Below, in pieces: positions 1-9,521 of a stretch of 64,000 nt of DNA. The position numbers and the translations under genes are program-made. Each line of letters starts with the position of its first letter. Position 1 is the stretch's first letter. Under the pieces are notes generated by a model that made no database searches, was not told the DNA's origin, and saw only the letters and a list, made by a program, of their open reading frames with translations. The stretch is from positions 1,076,001 through 1,140,000 of the forward strand of contig NZ_CP045483.1 of the NCBI RefSeq assembly GCF_009729035.1, given 5' to 3'. The DNA is from Stygiolobus azoricus (GTDB lineage: Archaea; Thermoproteota; Thermoprotei_A; Sulfolobales; Sulfolobaceae).

Positions 1-566
1 AGCGAATTCCTTATGTTAAGCTTTACCGAGTCTATCTTAACGTCCTCGACAAAGAGCTGAGCAAATAGTAACAAGACAGCTGTTAAGACGAAAAGAATGC
101 CATATCCCGAATTGTGAAAAATTGATAGTATAGATCCGTAAACTCCGGGTGATAATAAGCTAGTTATAAAGCCTAGATAAGTTGATTTATTGAAAAAGTT
201 TAGTTTCTTAGGAGTGCGATAAAAGATTATATCCCAACCAGACCAGTAGAACCCTTGTGCTAATCCATAGAGTGAACCTACTATATCAATGTATTTAGGA
301 GTATCTTTATTAAGAACAAAAATCACAAGATAAAAGAGTATGAATAGAAAGATCCCTATTCTATAATAGATAATTGATTGTTTCCATATAGATGATAAAT
401 GTCCAACTATTATATAACCTACTAAGATAAAGATGGAACTAATAAGGAGAAAATTAATAGTGTATAGGATGTTGGAATAAATGTAAATGTAAAGACCCAA
501 AAGAGGGGCAGAGAAACTATTAGCCAAACTAAATAACCATGATGAAAATAGGAAATTTTTCTTCAT
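1..566 (-). CDS. MFS-like transporter, N-terminal part (runs off the window)
   Basis: An open frame on the minus strand starts at ATG 566 (MKKNFLFSSWLFSLANSF) and stays open to the window edge, so about 188 codons are visible and the C-terminal half is missing. The translation is strongly hydrophobic, with about six predicted membrane spans separated by short basic loops and a YGLAQGFYWSGWD stretch like that between helices 4 and 5 of MFS carriers. The upstream segment 567-714 has no gene. Substrate cannot be told. Membrane carrier status is fairly sure from hydropathy; the MFS assignment is an inference from partial sequence. Confidence 0.6.
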   Translation of the reverse strand, partial: MKKNFLFSSWLFSLANSFSAPLLGLYIYIYSNILYTINFLLISSIFILVGYIIVGHLSSIWKQSIIYYRIGIFLFILFYLVIFVLNKDTPKYIDIVGSLYGLAQGFYWSGWDIIFYRTPKKLNFFNKSTYLGFITSLLSPGVYGSILSIFHNSGYGILFVLTAVLLLFAQLFVEDVKIDSVKLNIRNS

Positions 567-714
567 TCGTATTTTTTCTTTTAGTGATATAAAATTAAGC
601 TTTTCGTCTCATTTATTACGCGAGAAGAATGTTAACTCGTAAAAATCAAAGTAAGCGGTAAATAGGAATAAAAAAGAGATAAATTAATACCTTTTTATAA
701 CTTCAGGACTTCAT

Positions 715-2736
715 TTATCTCCTTCTTCTTAGCGCTAATACTGCGGCTATTATTACAATAATTATTATGACAACGGCTACTGCTGCTATTGCAAGGGTGT
801 TAGATGATGAGGTAGTTATTGTTATAGTAGTTGTAGTTGTTGATACAGAAACTGTTGTTGGTACAGAAGTTGTTGATGACGTAGATGTGGTAGTTACTGA
901 AGTAGTCACAGGCTGGAAGTATCCTGCAGTTATTCCTAACTGGTTTATAGCAGTGCCTCCTATTCCGTAGAAGTATTCTTCCCAGAACCATGAATTAGGA
1001 GGTGGTGCAATTAAGTCATGGGTATTTACGATAACCTGCTGGCTCTCATATACCAGAGGTAATGCAGGTAAGTAGTAGTTCAAAGCATAAGCCATCTCAT
1101 CGTTAGCAGATATAAGTTCTGAGGAAGAGTTCGGAGCTATTGTGGCCTTGTACAAACTAGTGACATTAACTTGAGTTCCGTTAGGTAATTTTACTATTCC
1201 GTCCCACTGAGTTACGTTATAAGGTATTCCGTTTAGATACTGAGTCTCTAAGAACCAGTCTACTGTTCCTGGATAGTAGCCTCCCCATGCTTGCATGACT
1301 AGATCGTACCCTTGACCCGTCTCATAATCTTTCAATAACACACTGCTAACAGTCTGTACATAATAAGACGTTGGTATTCCGAACGAAGTTAGTTCATTCT
1401 CTATTACATTTAACATATTGATCAATCCCGGTCCAGGTGAGAAAGGTACTAATATAGTTAACGTGAATGGCGTTCCGTTAGGAGTATACCATTGCCCGTT
1501 CTTCATAGTGAACCCGACGCTCTCCAGTAACTGTGCTGCTTTCTGCAGGTTAGTATTATATGGATTAAGATTCTCTACTGCAGGAGTTATAAACTGCTTA
1601 TAGTACGTGAAGTTCGGTATTCCGTTAGGTATCGGTACTGGTGAATATTTAGGACCTCCAGCAAGTACTATTGAAGTTCTGTTAAGAACATATGCAATAG
1701 CTTGCCTTACTTGAACCATAGATAACCATGGATTCTTGAAATTGAAATACAAGGCATATCCACCTGGATTAGGAATGTTAATTACTTCATAATAAGACGG
1801 CAAGCTAGATATCAAAGTTGAGGGCAAGGACATGAAAGCACTATACTCTATGGATACTTGACCATTCAAAACTGCAGCCTCTGCTGAGGACACTGAAGAG
1901 AACTGATAGATTACGACTTGGTTGAACTTTATGTTATTCGCAGCGAAGTAGTAGGGGTTCTTGTCAAGTATTATCTCATTAGGGGTGATTTCAGCAACGT
2001 AGAACGGGCCGTTATAGTTAGCTGATATAGGACCTGGCGGTACGTAGCTATGAAGCTCTTGCCTGAATTTCTTTATAAGTGTAGTATTGCCCTGCTGTAG
2101 TTGACTCCAATTACCCTCTATTTGTTGTATCAGGGGTTTATACTGGAAGTAGCTAGTAATTAGAGCTACTTCTCCAAGACCTATAGTATCTAGATACGTA
2201 AATGGAAGCAAATAGGGAGAGAGAGTTCCCGGTGGGTAAGATATCACAATAGTGTAGTTGTTTATAACCGTGTAATTTGGATATGGAGGAGCCCCTAATA
2301 TGTCAAGGATCAAACTCGTGGCAAGGATATCGTAAGCCGTTACTGGTGCACCATTAGCCCATCCAGAATGTCTCAGAGTCATTGTAACATTAACAGTCTC
2401 ATTTTTCCATACCTGCTCCCAGTTAGGTGGAGAGAAGCTCCAATTCTCTATAAGACAAGGTATTATACCGTTATTTGAAACATTAAGAAGGGCTGTATAT
2501 GCGTAGACTAACCCGTAGAATGAGCCGCCTAAACCTCCGGCGAATAAGTTTGGATTATAAGTTGAAAGGCTTTGGAATGGATGTGGCGTAACCCAGGCTA
2601 TATATAACGTATTTGAGGTGTTCGTTTGTGCTAATGTTGTTATAGAAGATGTTAAGGGGACTAAGAGTATTAAAACAATTCCCAATGTTAAATACTTTGA
2701 TAGTTTGTGTGAGTTCATACTATCTCTGATAAACAT
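715..2736 (-). CDS. Family 5 (OppA-type) extracellular substrate-binding protein
   Basis: This 673-residue protein captures a solute outside the cell for an ABC importer. Residues 1-37 carry a basic start and a hydrophobic signal segment ending near TTLAQ. The middle has SBP_bac_5 features: an APVTAYDI region, VRQAIAYVLNRTSIV, and NLQKAAQLLESVGF. Residues about 615-645 are almost only Ser/Thr/Val, followed by a hydrophobic span and RRRR, so the protein is displayed on the membrane by a C-terminal anchor. This is the arrangement known for the CbtA/MalE class of Sulfolobus sugar-binding proteins. The permease and ATPase genes lie at 4.4-9 kb on the other strand. ATG 2718 (MNSHKLSKY) is an alternative start. 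The substrate is unproved; an oligosaccharide is inferred from the mannosidase and nagA nearby. Confidence 0.85.
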   Translation of the reverse strand: MFIRDSMNSHKLSKYLTLGIVLILLVPLTSSITTLAQTNTSNTLYIAWVTPHPFQSLSTYNPNLFAGGLGGSFYGLVYAYTALLNVSNNGIIPCLIENWSFSPPNWEQVWKNETVNVTMTLRHSGWANGAPVTAYDILATSLILDILGAPPYPNYTVINNYTIVISYPPGTLSPYLLPFTYLDTIGLGEVALITSYFQYKPLIQQIEGNWSQLQQGNTTLIKKFRQELHSYVPPGPISANYNGPFYVAEITPNEIILDKNPYYFAANNIKFNQVVIYQFSSVSSAEAAVLNGQVSIEYSAFMSLPSTLISSLPSYYEVINIPNPGGYALYFNFKNPWLSMVQVRQAIAYVLNRTSIVLAGGPKYSPVPIPNGIPNFTYYKQFITPAVENLNPYNTNLQKAAQLLESVGFTMKNGQWYTPNGTPFTLTILVPFSPGPGLINMLNVIENELTSFGIPTSYYVQTVSSVLLKDYETGQGYDLVMQAWGGYYPGTVDWFLETQYLNGIPYNVTQWDGIVKLPNGTQVNVTSLYKATIAPNSSSELISANDEMAYALNYYLPALPLVYESQQVIVNTHDLIAPPPNSWFWEEYFYGIGGTAINQLGITAGYFQPVTTSVTTTSTSSTTSVPTTVSVSTTTTTITITTSSSNTLAIAAVAVVIIIIVIIAAVLALRRRR

Positions 2737-3005
2737 GTAAACATCATTATATTTAAACCTTTAATCTTTTTTCGGAATAGTCTATCATTTAACAAATCTT
2801 TTAGTTCATAAAATATTAACTAACAAGACTCCACGATCTGCTTACATTTCAATGTTTAACGTAAAAATTTCTCATTTCTACATTAACTTTCTACTTAATA
2901 CTGAGAGAGCTCATTAAGGTGATCAGTCGGAATTACATAATCCTCATCTTTTTTATGAACTAACTGAGCATCTCTTACTACATTATCATTTTAATGCCGT
3001 AAATA

Positions 3006-4052
3006 ATGTGTATAATGATGAGATCTATAGGTATACTCTCACAAGCATGGAGAAAGGAGAAAATAGAAGAATTAAAGGCAATTGCGGAAATGGCTGGAAA
3101 AATGGGATTTAATGAAATTTGGTCTGGAATAGACCCACACTATGTTGAAGGAATAAAGGAGATTGCTAAAATTGCCGAAAAGTACAACATGTACTTTTTC
3201 GTTGACATTAATCCTGATATATTAAGGGATTTTGGAGCATCCCCATCTAACCTTAAGATATTTAAGGAGTTGAAAATTGGCGGTCTCAGAGCTGATTACG
3301 GTTTCACAATAGATGAATTAATTAAAATGGCAAATAACGATCTAGGCTTAACCATAGAGCTAAACGCAAGCATATTCCCGTTAGAAAAACTTGACTATCT
3401 AGTGAAAAATGTGAAAAATATTGAACAGTTGAAAGCCAGTCACGATTTTTACCCGATAAAATATACAGCATTGTCGTTAGAAGACACAATAAGAAAATCA
3501 AGAGAGTTTAAGCAGAGAGGGATACCGGTTGCTGTATTCATACCAACACCTAGAGAAATCGAGGGGAGGACTACTGTGGAGATGCTTAGGGGGAAGAGTA
3601 CTGGGAAATCCGCTTCAATCATATTCAACACAAAAGTAATTGACAGAGTTATCATAGGCGATCCTTTTCCTACTGAAGAAGACTTACGTGAGGTAGTGGA
3701 AGCAAGAGAATACACTAAGATCAGAGTTCTTGTTTACCCCGGCATTACTGAGGAGGAGAAAAAGGTGTTCTCCATTAAGTTCGAGGATGTGAGAATTAAG
3801 GAATACTCCATAGCGTTAAATGCTATAGTTAAGAACGAGATCAAGCCAAGAAATATAACAAGGAGATTTAGGGGAGCTGTTACTGTAATGAATAATAGGC
3901 CAAATGTAATTGAGGTATGGATATTTAAGAAAGAAGTGGAGGCAGACAAGAGATTTAATGTAATAGGAGAAGTCCTACCAGAGGATATGGATTTACTAGA
4001 TTATCTAGGAGAGTTCACGCCGGTTAAGCTCATACCAGTAGAAATGAAATGA
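3006..4052 (+). CDS. MupG/DUF871-family TIM-barrel protein
   Basis: A 348-residue cytoplasmic protein. The N-terminal two-thirds reads as a TIM barrel (SIGILSQAWRKEKIEELK, GFNEIWSGI, FVDINPDILRDFG), followed by a smaller beta-rich domain (about residues 235-348), which is the layout of the DUF871 family. Its bacterial member MupG hydrolyses a 6-phosphorylated MurNAc disaccharide. Archaea of this group have no murein, so the substrate must differ; a phosphorylated GlcNAc-containing or other disaccharide is inferred from nagA and the mannosidase in the same locus. A TATA-like box near 2988 favours a start at ATG 3015 or 3018 rather than 3006. The gene lies between the binding-protein gene and the importer genes. 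Confidence 0.75.
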   Translation: MCIMMRSIGILSQAWRKEKIEELKAIAEMAGKMGFNEIWSGIDPHYVEGIKEIAKIAEKYNMYFFVDINPDILRDFGASPSNLKIFKELKIGGLRADYGFTIDELIKMANNDLGLTIELNASIFPLEKLDYLVKNVKNIEQLKASHDFYPIKYTALSLEDTIRKSREFKQRGIPVAVFIPTPREIEGRTTVEMLRGKSTGKSASIIFNTKVIDRVIIGDPFPTEEDLREVVEAREYTKIRVLVYPGITEEEKKVFSIKFEDVRIKEYSIALNAIVKNEIKPRNITRRFRGAVTVMNNRPNVIEVWIFKKEVEADKRFNVIGEVLPEDMDLLDYLGEFTPVKLIPVEMK

Positions 4053-4097
4053 AATGGTGGGGAATATGAAAGATAAATCACTTCTCTTAGTCTACAA

Positions 4098-4124
4098 AAA
4101 CACTTTTTTCTCATTTAAGTGTTT
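4098..4124 (+). terminator. Possible hairpin terminator after the MupG-like gene
   Basis: AAACACTT (4098-4105) and AAGTGTTT (4117-4124) form a perfect 8-bp inverted repeat with an 11-base loop that includes a run of T. It lies 46 bases after the stop codon. Archaeal termination mainly uses T-runs, so the hairpin is only suggestive. The rest of 4053-4358 holds no gene I can see. Confidence 0.3.
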
Positions 4125-4358
4125 CAAAGCGGTAATCACATTCAATCTGTTTATAGTACTTAATCCTTGCATTAATATAAAATATCAATAGAATTATTAA
4201 TTAACTAATATACAAAAAATTTTAGCTTTAAATAATGAAATTATAATAAGACATCGTAAATTGTTGTAATGAAATGCGATGAGTACATTATTTCAGTTAA
4301 GAGAACCAGTTTAGTTTAACCCTACGTTAGGCTTCAGGTTTACATTATTCGTAGAAAG

Positions 4359-4366
4359 TTTAAAAG
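4359..4366 (+). promoter_or_regulatory. TATA box of the importer operon
   Basis: TTTAAAAG is centred 26 bases before ATG 4388, the distance expected for a leaderless Sulfolobales transcript. This decides the start of the following permease at 4388 instead of the upstream GTG at 4370. Confidence 0.6.
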
Positions 4367-4387
4367 TATGTGGGAGAAAGAATAATT

Positions 4388-5389
4388 ATGAACAAGTTAT
4401 GGCTTATTAGAAGATTTCTTATGGCATTTCTCACAATTATTATTACAATCATCATCAGTTGGGCTTTGATAGAGTATTCCCCTAATAGCCCGGCAAATGC
4501 AATATTGAGTAACCTGAGGGTAACCGAGGCGAGTAATCCTAAATTTGCACAGATTTATGCTTCAGAACTTCAGTTCTACAAAGATCTTGTTCCTCATGGA
4601 AATCCTATAATAGAATCCCTAAATTACATAATTCAAGTTTTACACGGAAATCTCGGATTAGACGTTATATCTGAAGAACCCGTCTCAGCTATAATAGCCC
4701 AAGCTTTACCTTGGACTATATTCATTGTATCCACGTCCTTAATAATAAGCTTCTTTATAGGCATTAGGATCGGGCAAAAAATGGGATATAAAAGGGGTAC
4801 TAAACTCGACTCTTCTCTAACTACTTTCTTCACGTTGCTAAGGTCCATTCCTCTTTACATAAGCGGGGCTATACTTTTGTTCATTCTAGGTTTCGAGCTT
4901 CATATATTCCCTGCTGGAGGAGCGTATTCCCCTACAATAACTCCAGGCTTAAGCTTAGCATTTATAGAGAGTGTTCTTTACCATGCCGTTTTACCAATTT
5001 TTACTTTAACCCTTGCTAACCTAGCTGGTTGGGCTCTTCAAATGAGGGCTAACACTATATACACTTTGGGAGAAGACTACGTAAGCTTTGCAGAAATAAG
5101 AGGAGTAAAAGATAAATTAATAGAGACTAAATACGTGGGTAGAAATGCAATTCTTCCTCTCTACACCAGTTTAATAATTTCTATTGGATTTTCCATCGGA
5201 GGTTCTGTATTCGTAGAAGAGATCTTTAGCTATCCGGGGATCGGTAATCAGCTATATTATGCAATAACTAATAACGATTACACGCTGGAAATGGGAATAT
5301 TTATTATCATTATAACAGCAGTAGTGGTTGGAGTATTACTGGCTGACCTAACATATTCCTTAATAGACCCAAGGGTAAGGAACGAGTGA
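4388..5389 (+). CDS. ABC transporter permease, OppB/DppB type
   Basis: A 333-residue inner-membrane subunit of a peptide/oligosaccharide-class importer. It starts with a basic segment and a long hydrophobic helix (MNKLWLIRRF), as OppB proteins do. The EAA loop that contacts the ATPases is visible as DYVSFAEIRGVKDKLIETK, followed by RNAILPLYTSLI and the conserved tail GGSVFVEEIFSYPGIGNQLYYAI. Length is normal for the family. It is followed after 7 bases by two ATPase genes, forming an operon. The partner permease (OppC type) is placed apart, at 8113, behind its own promoter. Family assignment is firm; sugar rather than peptide specificity is inferred from context. Confidence 0.88.
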   Translation: MNKLWLIRRFLMAFLTIIITIIISWALIEYSPNSPANAILSNLRVTEASNPKFAQIYASELQFYKDLVPHGNPIIESLNYIIQVLHGNLGLDVISEEPVSAIIAQALPWTIFIVSTSLIISFFIGIRIGQKMGYKRGTKLDSSLTTFFTLLRSIPLYISGAILLFILGFELHIFPAGGAYSPTITPGLSLAFIESVLYHAVLPIFTLTLANLAGWALQMRANTIYTLGEDYVSFAEIRGVKDKLIETKYVGRNAILPLYTSLIISIGFSIGGSVFVEEIFSYPGIGNQLYYAITNNDYTLEMGIFIIIITAVVVGVLLADLTYSLIDPRVRNE

Positions 5390-5396
5390 CAACGTT

Positions 5397-6362
5397 ATGG
5401 CATCTTCAGACTTCTTAGAGGTTAAAAACCTCTCAGTATCTTACCGGGTTTATAATACTGAAATAAAGGCTGTGAAAAACGTTAATTTTACGATGGAAAA
5501 AGGCGAAATACTAGGAGTCATAGGAGAGAGTGGCTCAGGAAAGTCTACAATGGCAAAGGCCATACTTAGGGCTATCAAACCACCTGGGTTTATAGATCCC
5601 TCGTCTAAAATAATGTTCAAGGGAAAAGACCTTTTGTCTATGAAAGAATCCGATTTTAAGAAGGAAGTCTTGTGGAAGTTGATATCATATGTACCTCAAG
5701 CTTCACAAAACTCTCTGAATAACACTATGAGAGTAATAGACCACTTTTACGACACTGCTTATTCTCACGGTGTAAGCAAAGAGGAAGTGACTGAAAGAGC
5801 TATAGAACTTCTTAAATTGGTGAAATTAGACGTTGATAGAGTAGCTAAAGCTTACCCCTTTCAGCTTAGCGGAGGGATGAAACAAAGAGTGTTAATAGCC
5901 TTGAGCTTGTTACTCAATCCTGAACTCATAATAATGGACGAAGCAGTGAGTTCCCTTGATGTAGCAACACAAAAGTATATTCTCGACATTATAAAGGATA
6001 TTAATAAAAAGTTAGGTACTTCAATAATATTCATTACTCACGAGATTCCAGTAGCTGCGTATATTTCCACAAGAATGTTAGTAATGTACGCTGGAGAGAT
6101 AGTAGAAGAGGGAAAAGTTGAAGAAATATTAAAGAATCCTTTACATCCTTATTCTAACGCTCTGATAAATTCAGTGCCGTTAATTAGAGGAAGCATGGAG
6201 AGGGTTAAGCCTATTAAGGAAGGGCTACCTTCAGAGAAGGGCTGTCCCTTTAACACTAGGTGTGATAAGGTAATGGAAATTTGTAAGGTAGAACATCCAG
6301 AGATTTACCAAGTTAACGATAGAGGAGTGAGGTGCTTCTTATATGCTAATAAAGCTAAGTAA
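5397..6362 (+). CDS. ABC transporter ATPase, OppD/DppD type
   Basis: A 321-residue nucleotide-binding subunit that powers the importer. Visible motifs in order are Walker A GESGSGKST (about residue 43), the Q-loop SYVPQAS, signature LSGGMKQR, Walker B LIIMDEAVSSLD and the switch His in FITHE. The C-terminal oligopeptide-transporter tail has four cysteines (CPFNTRC, EIC, VRC), the set that binds an iron-sulfur cluster in some DppD homologues. The last 20 bases overlap the next gene, showing translational coupling. An alternative role in peptide import cannot be excluded from sequence alone. Confidence 0.9.
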   Translation: MASSDFLEVKNLSVSYRVYNTEIKAVKNVNFTMEKGEILGVIGESGSGKSTMAKAILRAIKPPGFIDPSSKIMFKGKDLLSMKESDFKKEVLWKLISYVPQASQNSLNNTMRVIDHFYDTAYSHGVSKEEVTERAIELLKLVKLDVDRVAKAYPFQLSGGMKQRVLIALSLLLNPELIIMDEAVSSLDVATQKYILDIIKDINKKLGTSIIFITHEIPVAAYISTRMLVMYAGEIVEEGKVEEILKNPLHPYSNALINSVPLIRGSMERVKPIKEGLPSEKGCPFNTRCDKVMEICKVEHPEIYQVNDRGVRCFLYANKAK

Positions 6363-7302
6363 CCTCACTGTTAAGTTTACTCAAGGAAGATTCAACAAGA
6401 GAATTATTTACGCCTTAAATAACGTAAACTTAACTGTGGAAAGAGGTGAAACTGTTGCCATAATAGGGGAAAGTGGAGCAGGTAAGACAACTCTGGCTAG
6501 GGTTTTAGTAGCGTTAGAAAAACCAACACAAGGTGAGTACCTATACAAGGGTAAGAACGTCTGGAGGGACAGAAGTACTAGGAAGCTCATAAGGAGGGAA
6601 GTTCAGTATATATATCAAGACCCTATAAGCGCTTTAAACCCTTCCAAAACTATAGGTGAGTCATTATCGTATCCTATAAAAAAGCACTTAAAACTTAAAG
6701 GAGATAAACTTAGGGAGAAAATAGAAGAACTCCTTAGGGCAGTAGGTTTAGACCCATCGTTAGCAGAGAGATATCCCAGCCAATTATCTGGAGGTCAACT
6801 GCAGAGGGTCAACATAGCCAGAGCAATCTCAATAAATCCTAAAGTGGTAATAGCTGACGAGCCTGTAACAATGCTTGATGCATCTTATAGGGTTGGAGTT
6901 ATTGACCTTTTGGCAAATCTTAAGAAAAAGTTTGATATTACACTGATCCTAATAACTCACGATCTAGCAATAGCAAAGTACCTTAACTACAAGATTGAAG
7001 GAGTGAGGGGAGTAGTTATTTACGGAGGTAGAATTGTGGAGGAGGGAAGAATTAACGATATAATAAGTGCCCCATTACACCCCTACACTAAGTATCTAGT
7101 AAACTCGTATATAGACATCAACAGTGACGGTAAGAGTAAGATTGAAATAAGAGAGGAATTAAGTACTACCAACGTTTTCTCACCTAACGGTTGTCCTTTC
7201 AGTAACAAGTGCCCTTACGTAATGGATAAATGCACTAAGACATTTCCTAACTTTTCCGTAGACCGAGATAGAAAGGTAGCATGTTACTTATACGGTGAGT
7301 GA
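6343..7302 (+). CDS. ABC transporter ATPase, OppF/DppF type
   Basis: The second ATPase of the importer, 319 residues. It has Walker A GESGAGKTT, the Q-loop QYIYQDPISALNP, signature LSGGQLQR, Walker B VVIADEPVTMLD and switch His in LITHD. The C-terminal family tail again carries four cysteines (CPFSNKC, DKC, VACYL). It starts inside the end of the preceding ATPase gene and its stop overlaps the next small gene, so the three are co-translated. It presumably forms a heterodimer with the product of 5397-6362 under the two permeases. Confidence 0.9.
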   Translation: MLIKLSNLTVKFTQGRFNKRIIYALNNVNLTVERGETVAIIGESGAGKTTLARVLVALEKPTQGEYLYKGKNVWRDRSTRKLIRREVQYIYQDPISALNPSKTIGESLSYPIKKHLKLKGDKLREKIEELLRAVGLDPSLAERYPSQLSGGQLQRVNIARAISINPKVVIADEPVTMLDASYRVGVIDLLANLKKKFDITLILITHDLAIAKYLNYKIEGVRGVVIYGGRIVEEGRINDIISAPLHPYTKYLVNSYIDINSDGKSKIEIREELSTTNVFSPNGCPFSNKCPYVMDKCTKTFPNFSVDRDRKVACYLYGE

Positions 7303-7793
7303 GTATGAATAAGTTGTTAATGATCTCACTTGCATTTTTGATCGTAGGTACACTGATGATCCCTTTAACTTTTTACTACTCAAATCTAGTAATATATACT
7401 AAATCCTTTCATATTTTTCTTGGAGAAAGGAGTGGATATTCGATATCCTTTGACGGAAACTCAGGGGATCTAGCTGAAATTAAGGGATTCTCAAGTTCTC
7501 CAATCTTAATTTACGAGGAAAATCCACCAGAAGGCGGAGTTTACTTAGGGACTTTTCAAGGTAACTTTAGTAAAAGTTTTGAAGTCTTACCTTTTAAGCA
7601 GATATTAATAGAGGGTGGGAATTATCCGTCAAACGTCTCGGCTCAGATTATAGTATACAATACAGATTTCTCACAAGTTGGCTATACAATATCAGGGTTG
7701 TTTATATCTCTAGGATTAATACTATTAGGATACTATTTCGCTTTAACGAGAGGGAATAATAAAAGAAGAAAGAAAGAAGGTAAAAATAAATAA
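7299..7793 (+). CDS. Small membrane protein linked to the ABC operon
   Basis: A 164-residue protein I do not recognise as a named family. It has one hydrophobic segment at the N-terminus (LLMISLAFLIVGTLMIPLTF), a roughly 100-residue polar beta-rich stretch likely outside the cell, and a second hydrophobic helix near the C-terminus (GLFISLGLILLGYYFAL) followed by a very basic tail (KRRKKEGKNK). The start (GTG 7299 or ATG 7305) overlaps the stop of the ATPase gene, so it belongs to the importer operon. The topology suggests an accessory protein with an extracellular loop; its role is unknown. Confidence 0.7.
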   Translation: MSMNKLLMISLAFLIVGTLMIPLTFYYSNLVIYTKSFHIFLGERSGYSISFDGNSGDLAEIKGFSSSPILIYEENPPEGGVYLGTFQGNFSKSFEVLPFKQILIEGGNYPSNVSAQIIVYNTDFSQVGYTISGLFISLGLILLGYYFALTRGNNKRRKKEGKNK

Positions 7794-7794
7794 A

Positions 7795-7983
7795 TCATAA
7801 AGAGCCTTTAGCTTCTTTCCTTATCTTGTAAATTGAATACACTATAGCAAATACTGAAATGCCTAAGGTGAAGAAGATAATTACATCTAGATATAGAATT
7901 TTATAGTCAAATATTAAGGAGAATAAGGACAAGAAGAGGAATATATAACCAAAAGCCATTAGACCCCTATACTCGTTTGTCAT
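7795..7983 (-). CDS. Two-helix small membrane protein
   Basis: A 62-residue frame with two clear hydrophobic helices (FGYIFLFLSLFSLIF and IIFFTLGISVFAIVYSIY) and a charged C-terminus. It is convergent with the preceding gene and a TTTAATTTT box lies about 25 bases before its ATG, which supports a leaderless mRNA. No homologue is recalled, so it could be a chance frame, but hydropathy and promoter spacing speak for a real gene. Confidence 0.45.
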   Translation of the reverse strand: MTNEYRGLMAFGYIFLFLSLFSLIFDYKILYLDVIIFFTLGISVFAIVYSIYKIRKEAKGSL

Positions 7984-8081
7984 AGTGTATATCTATCCCA
8001 ACATCTGAAAATTAAATTTTTCATTGGAAATTAGATATATTATCACTTTGTCCTTCGTTTTTACCTGCAAATTTGTTTAAG

Positions 8082-8090
8082 TTTTTAAAT
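8082..8090 (+). promoter_or_regulatory. TATA box of the OppC-type permease gene
   Basis: TTTTTAAAT is centred about 27 bases before ATG 8113. It shows the second permease has its own promoter although its product must work with the operon at 4388-7302. Confidence 0.55.
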
Positions 8091-8112
8091 TTCAAAGCTG
8101 ATCTTTATTTAC

Positions 8113-8973
8113 ATGAAGTTTCTCAATTACCTTAAACTCATATGGAGGAATAACAAGGGCAAGGTTGGACTCATAATAACCGTGTTTTTCATTCTTCTGG
8201 GCACTGTCGGACCGATTATAGTACCCAAGCCCGTAGTTGTCAACGTTAATCCTAACATGGTCTTTAGACCACCTAGTCTAAACTTAGAACATTTACTTGG
8301 GACGGGGCCATTAGGTGACAGTATCTTAGGGGATATAGTATGGGGTGCTCCGTTTATATTAGAAATAAGTTTCTTAACTGGTCTTTTCACAACCCTCATT
8401 GGAATAATCGTAGGTATGATATCAGGCTACTTAGGAGGTATAGTGGACAATATCCTAATGTCAATTAACGATATAGTCATGACGATGCCGAGCTTAATCC
8501 TTATACTCATCCTTGCCACTTCGTTGAAGACTACAAATCCCTTCATCCTGGCTGGTATATTGAGCATAAGCGGTTGGACTGGTTTGGCGAGATCTGTAAG
8601 GTCTCAAATTCTCCTTATGAAAAATCTACCATATGTAGAAGTCTCGAGGATATTAGGTTTAGGAAGTTTCCACATAATCTTTAGAGAGATAATGCCGACT
8701 ATTGCCTCTTATATCGCTATACATTTCATATTTAACGTGGAGGGAGCACTATACGCCTCTGTTGGACTGTATTTCTTAGGAATATTACCAGTAAGCCAAT
8801 ACAACTGGGGAGTGATGATTAACGAGGCACTACAAGACGGTGGAATTTACGGTAACCGAGCATTTTGGTACTTATTCTGGCCATCATTCTTCGTAGTAAT
8901 GTTTATGTTCGGCCTGATAATGTTAAGCTACGGTATTGACGAGATCTCGAACCCAAGATTGAGGAAGATATAA
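8113..8973 (+). CDS. ABC transporter permease, OppC/DppC type
   Basis: A 286-residue membrane subunit of the importer. It has the OppC pattern: a short cytosolic lead and first helix (KVGLIITVFFILLGTVGPII), an extracellular segment with FRPPSLNLEHLLGTGPLGDS (family: HxLGTDxxGRD), and the EAA loop LPYVEVSRILGLGSFHIIFRE. About six helices are seen. Length and order fit the family. It is the missing partner for the permease at 4388 and is followed after one base by a small hypothetical gene. Confidence 0.88.
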   Translation: MKFLNYLKLIWRNNKGKVGLIITVFFILLGTVGPIIVPKPVVVNVNPNMVFRPPSLNLEHLLGTGPLGDSILGDIVWGAPFILEISFLTGLFTTLIGIIVGMISGYLGGIVDNILMSINDIVMTMPSLILILILATSLKTTNPFILAGILSISGWTGLARSVRSQILLMKNLPYVEVSRILGLGSFHIIFREIMPTIASYIAIHFIFNVEGALYASVGLYFLGILPVSQYNWGVMINEALQDGGIYGNRAFWYLFWPSFFVVMFMFGLIMLSYGIDEISNPRLRKI

Positions 8974-8974
8974 A

Positions 8975-9463
8975 ATGCTTATCCCTTTTTACGTTGTAAA
9001 TAATATCATGATAGATGCTTACTTTATGGACAAGCTTAGTAATAAAGAGGATAGAATATTGTTAATAAAAGAAAGAAGACAAGGCTTCAGTTCAGGTGAA
9101 GTGAAACCAATTCCCTATGAAGCCTTAATATACTATCTCGAAGAGGGATTTTCTGAAGTGAAGAAAAGAGAAAGAAGAAACTTAAGGATGAGTGAAGTAT
9201 TAGAGTCTATATTTTATAATCAGTCCGTGTATTTAAGGAATAGAGAAAAGGAAATATTAGAGAACACTATGAAAAGGTTTTATGAAGAATTATATTCGCG
9301 ATTATTTTCAATAATAAGGAAAGCAAATACATATGAAGTAACCTGGCATGATATAAGATTAAATAACGGAGAAGTCATTTTTAATGGTGTGGTAGATAGA
9401 GTTTATACGAAACTTTACGTTAACGACCCCGTGTTTAGGAGTGAGTTAAATAGACTACAATAG
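8975..9463 (+). CDS. Hypothetical cytosolic protein
   Basis: A 162-residue charged, mainly helical protein without signal or membrane segments; the middle (KKRERRNLRMSEVLES, RNREKEILENTMKRF) is rich in Lys, Arg and Glu. I do not recognise a family. ATG 8975 lies one base after the permease stop, so it is probably co-transcribed with it and translated by coupling. Position between an importer gene and the alpha-mannosidase suggests a part in the same glycan pathway, but nothing in the sequence shows which. Confidence 0.65.
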   Translation: MLIPFYVVNNIMIDAYFMDKLSNKEDRILLIKERRQGFSSGEVKPIPYEALIYYLEEGFSEVKKRERRNLRMSEVLESIFYNQSVYLRNREKEILENTMKRFYEELYSRLFSIIRKANTYEVTWHDIRLNNGEVIFNGVVDRVYTKLYVNDPVFRSELNRLQ

Positions 9464-9521
9464 AACGTGGCCTTATTTCTTGAGGCAACTCTTATTAGCA
9501 TAAACGACACTACATTTCCTA

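Noticed and set aside
767-970. Val/Asp-rich open frame on the plus strand
   Set aside because: It is the antisense of the Ser/Thr-rich linker of the solute-binding protein; the low-complexity composition explains the missing stops.
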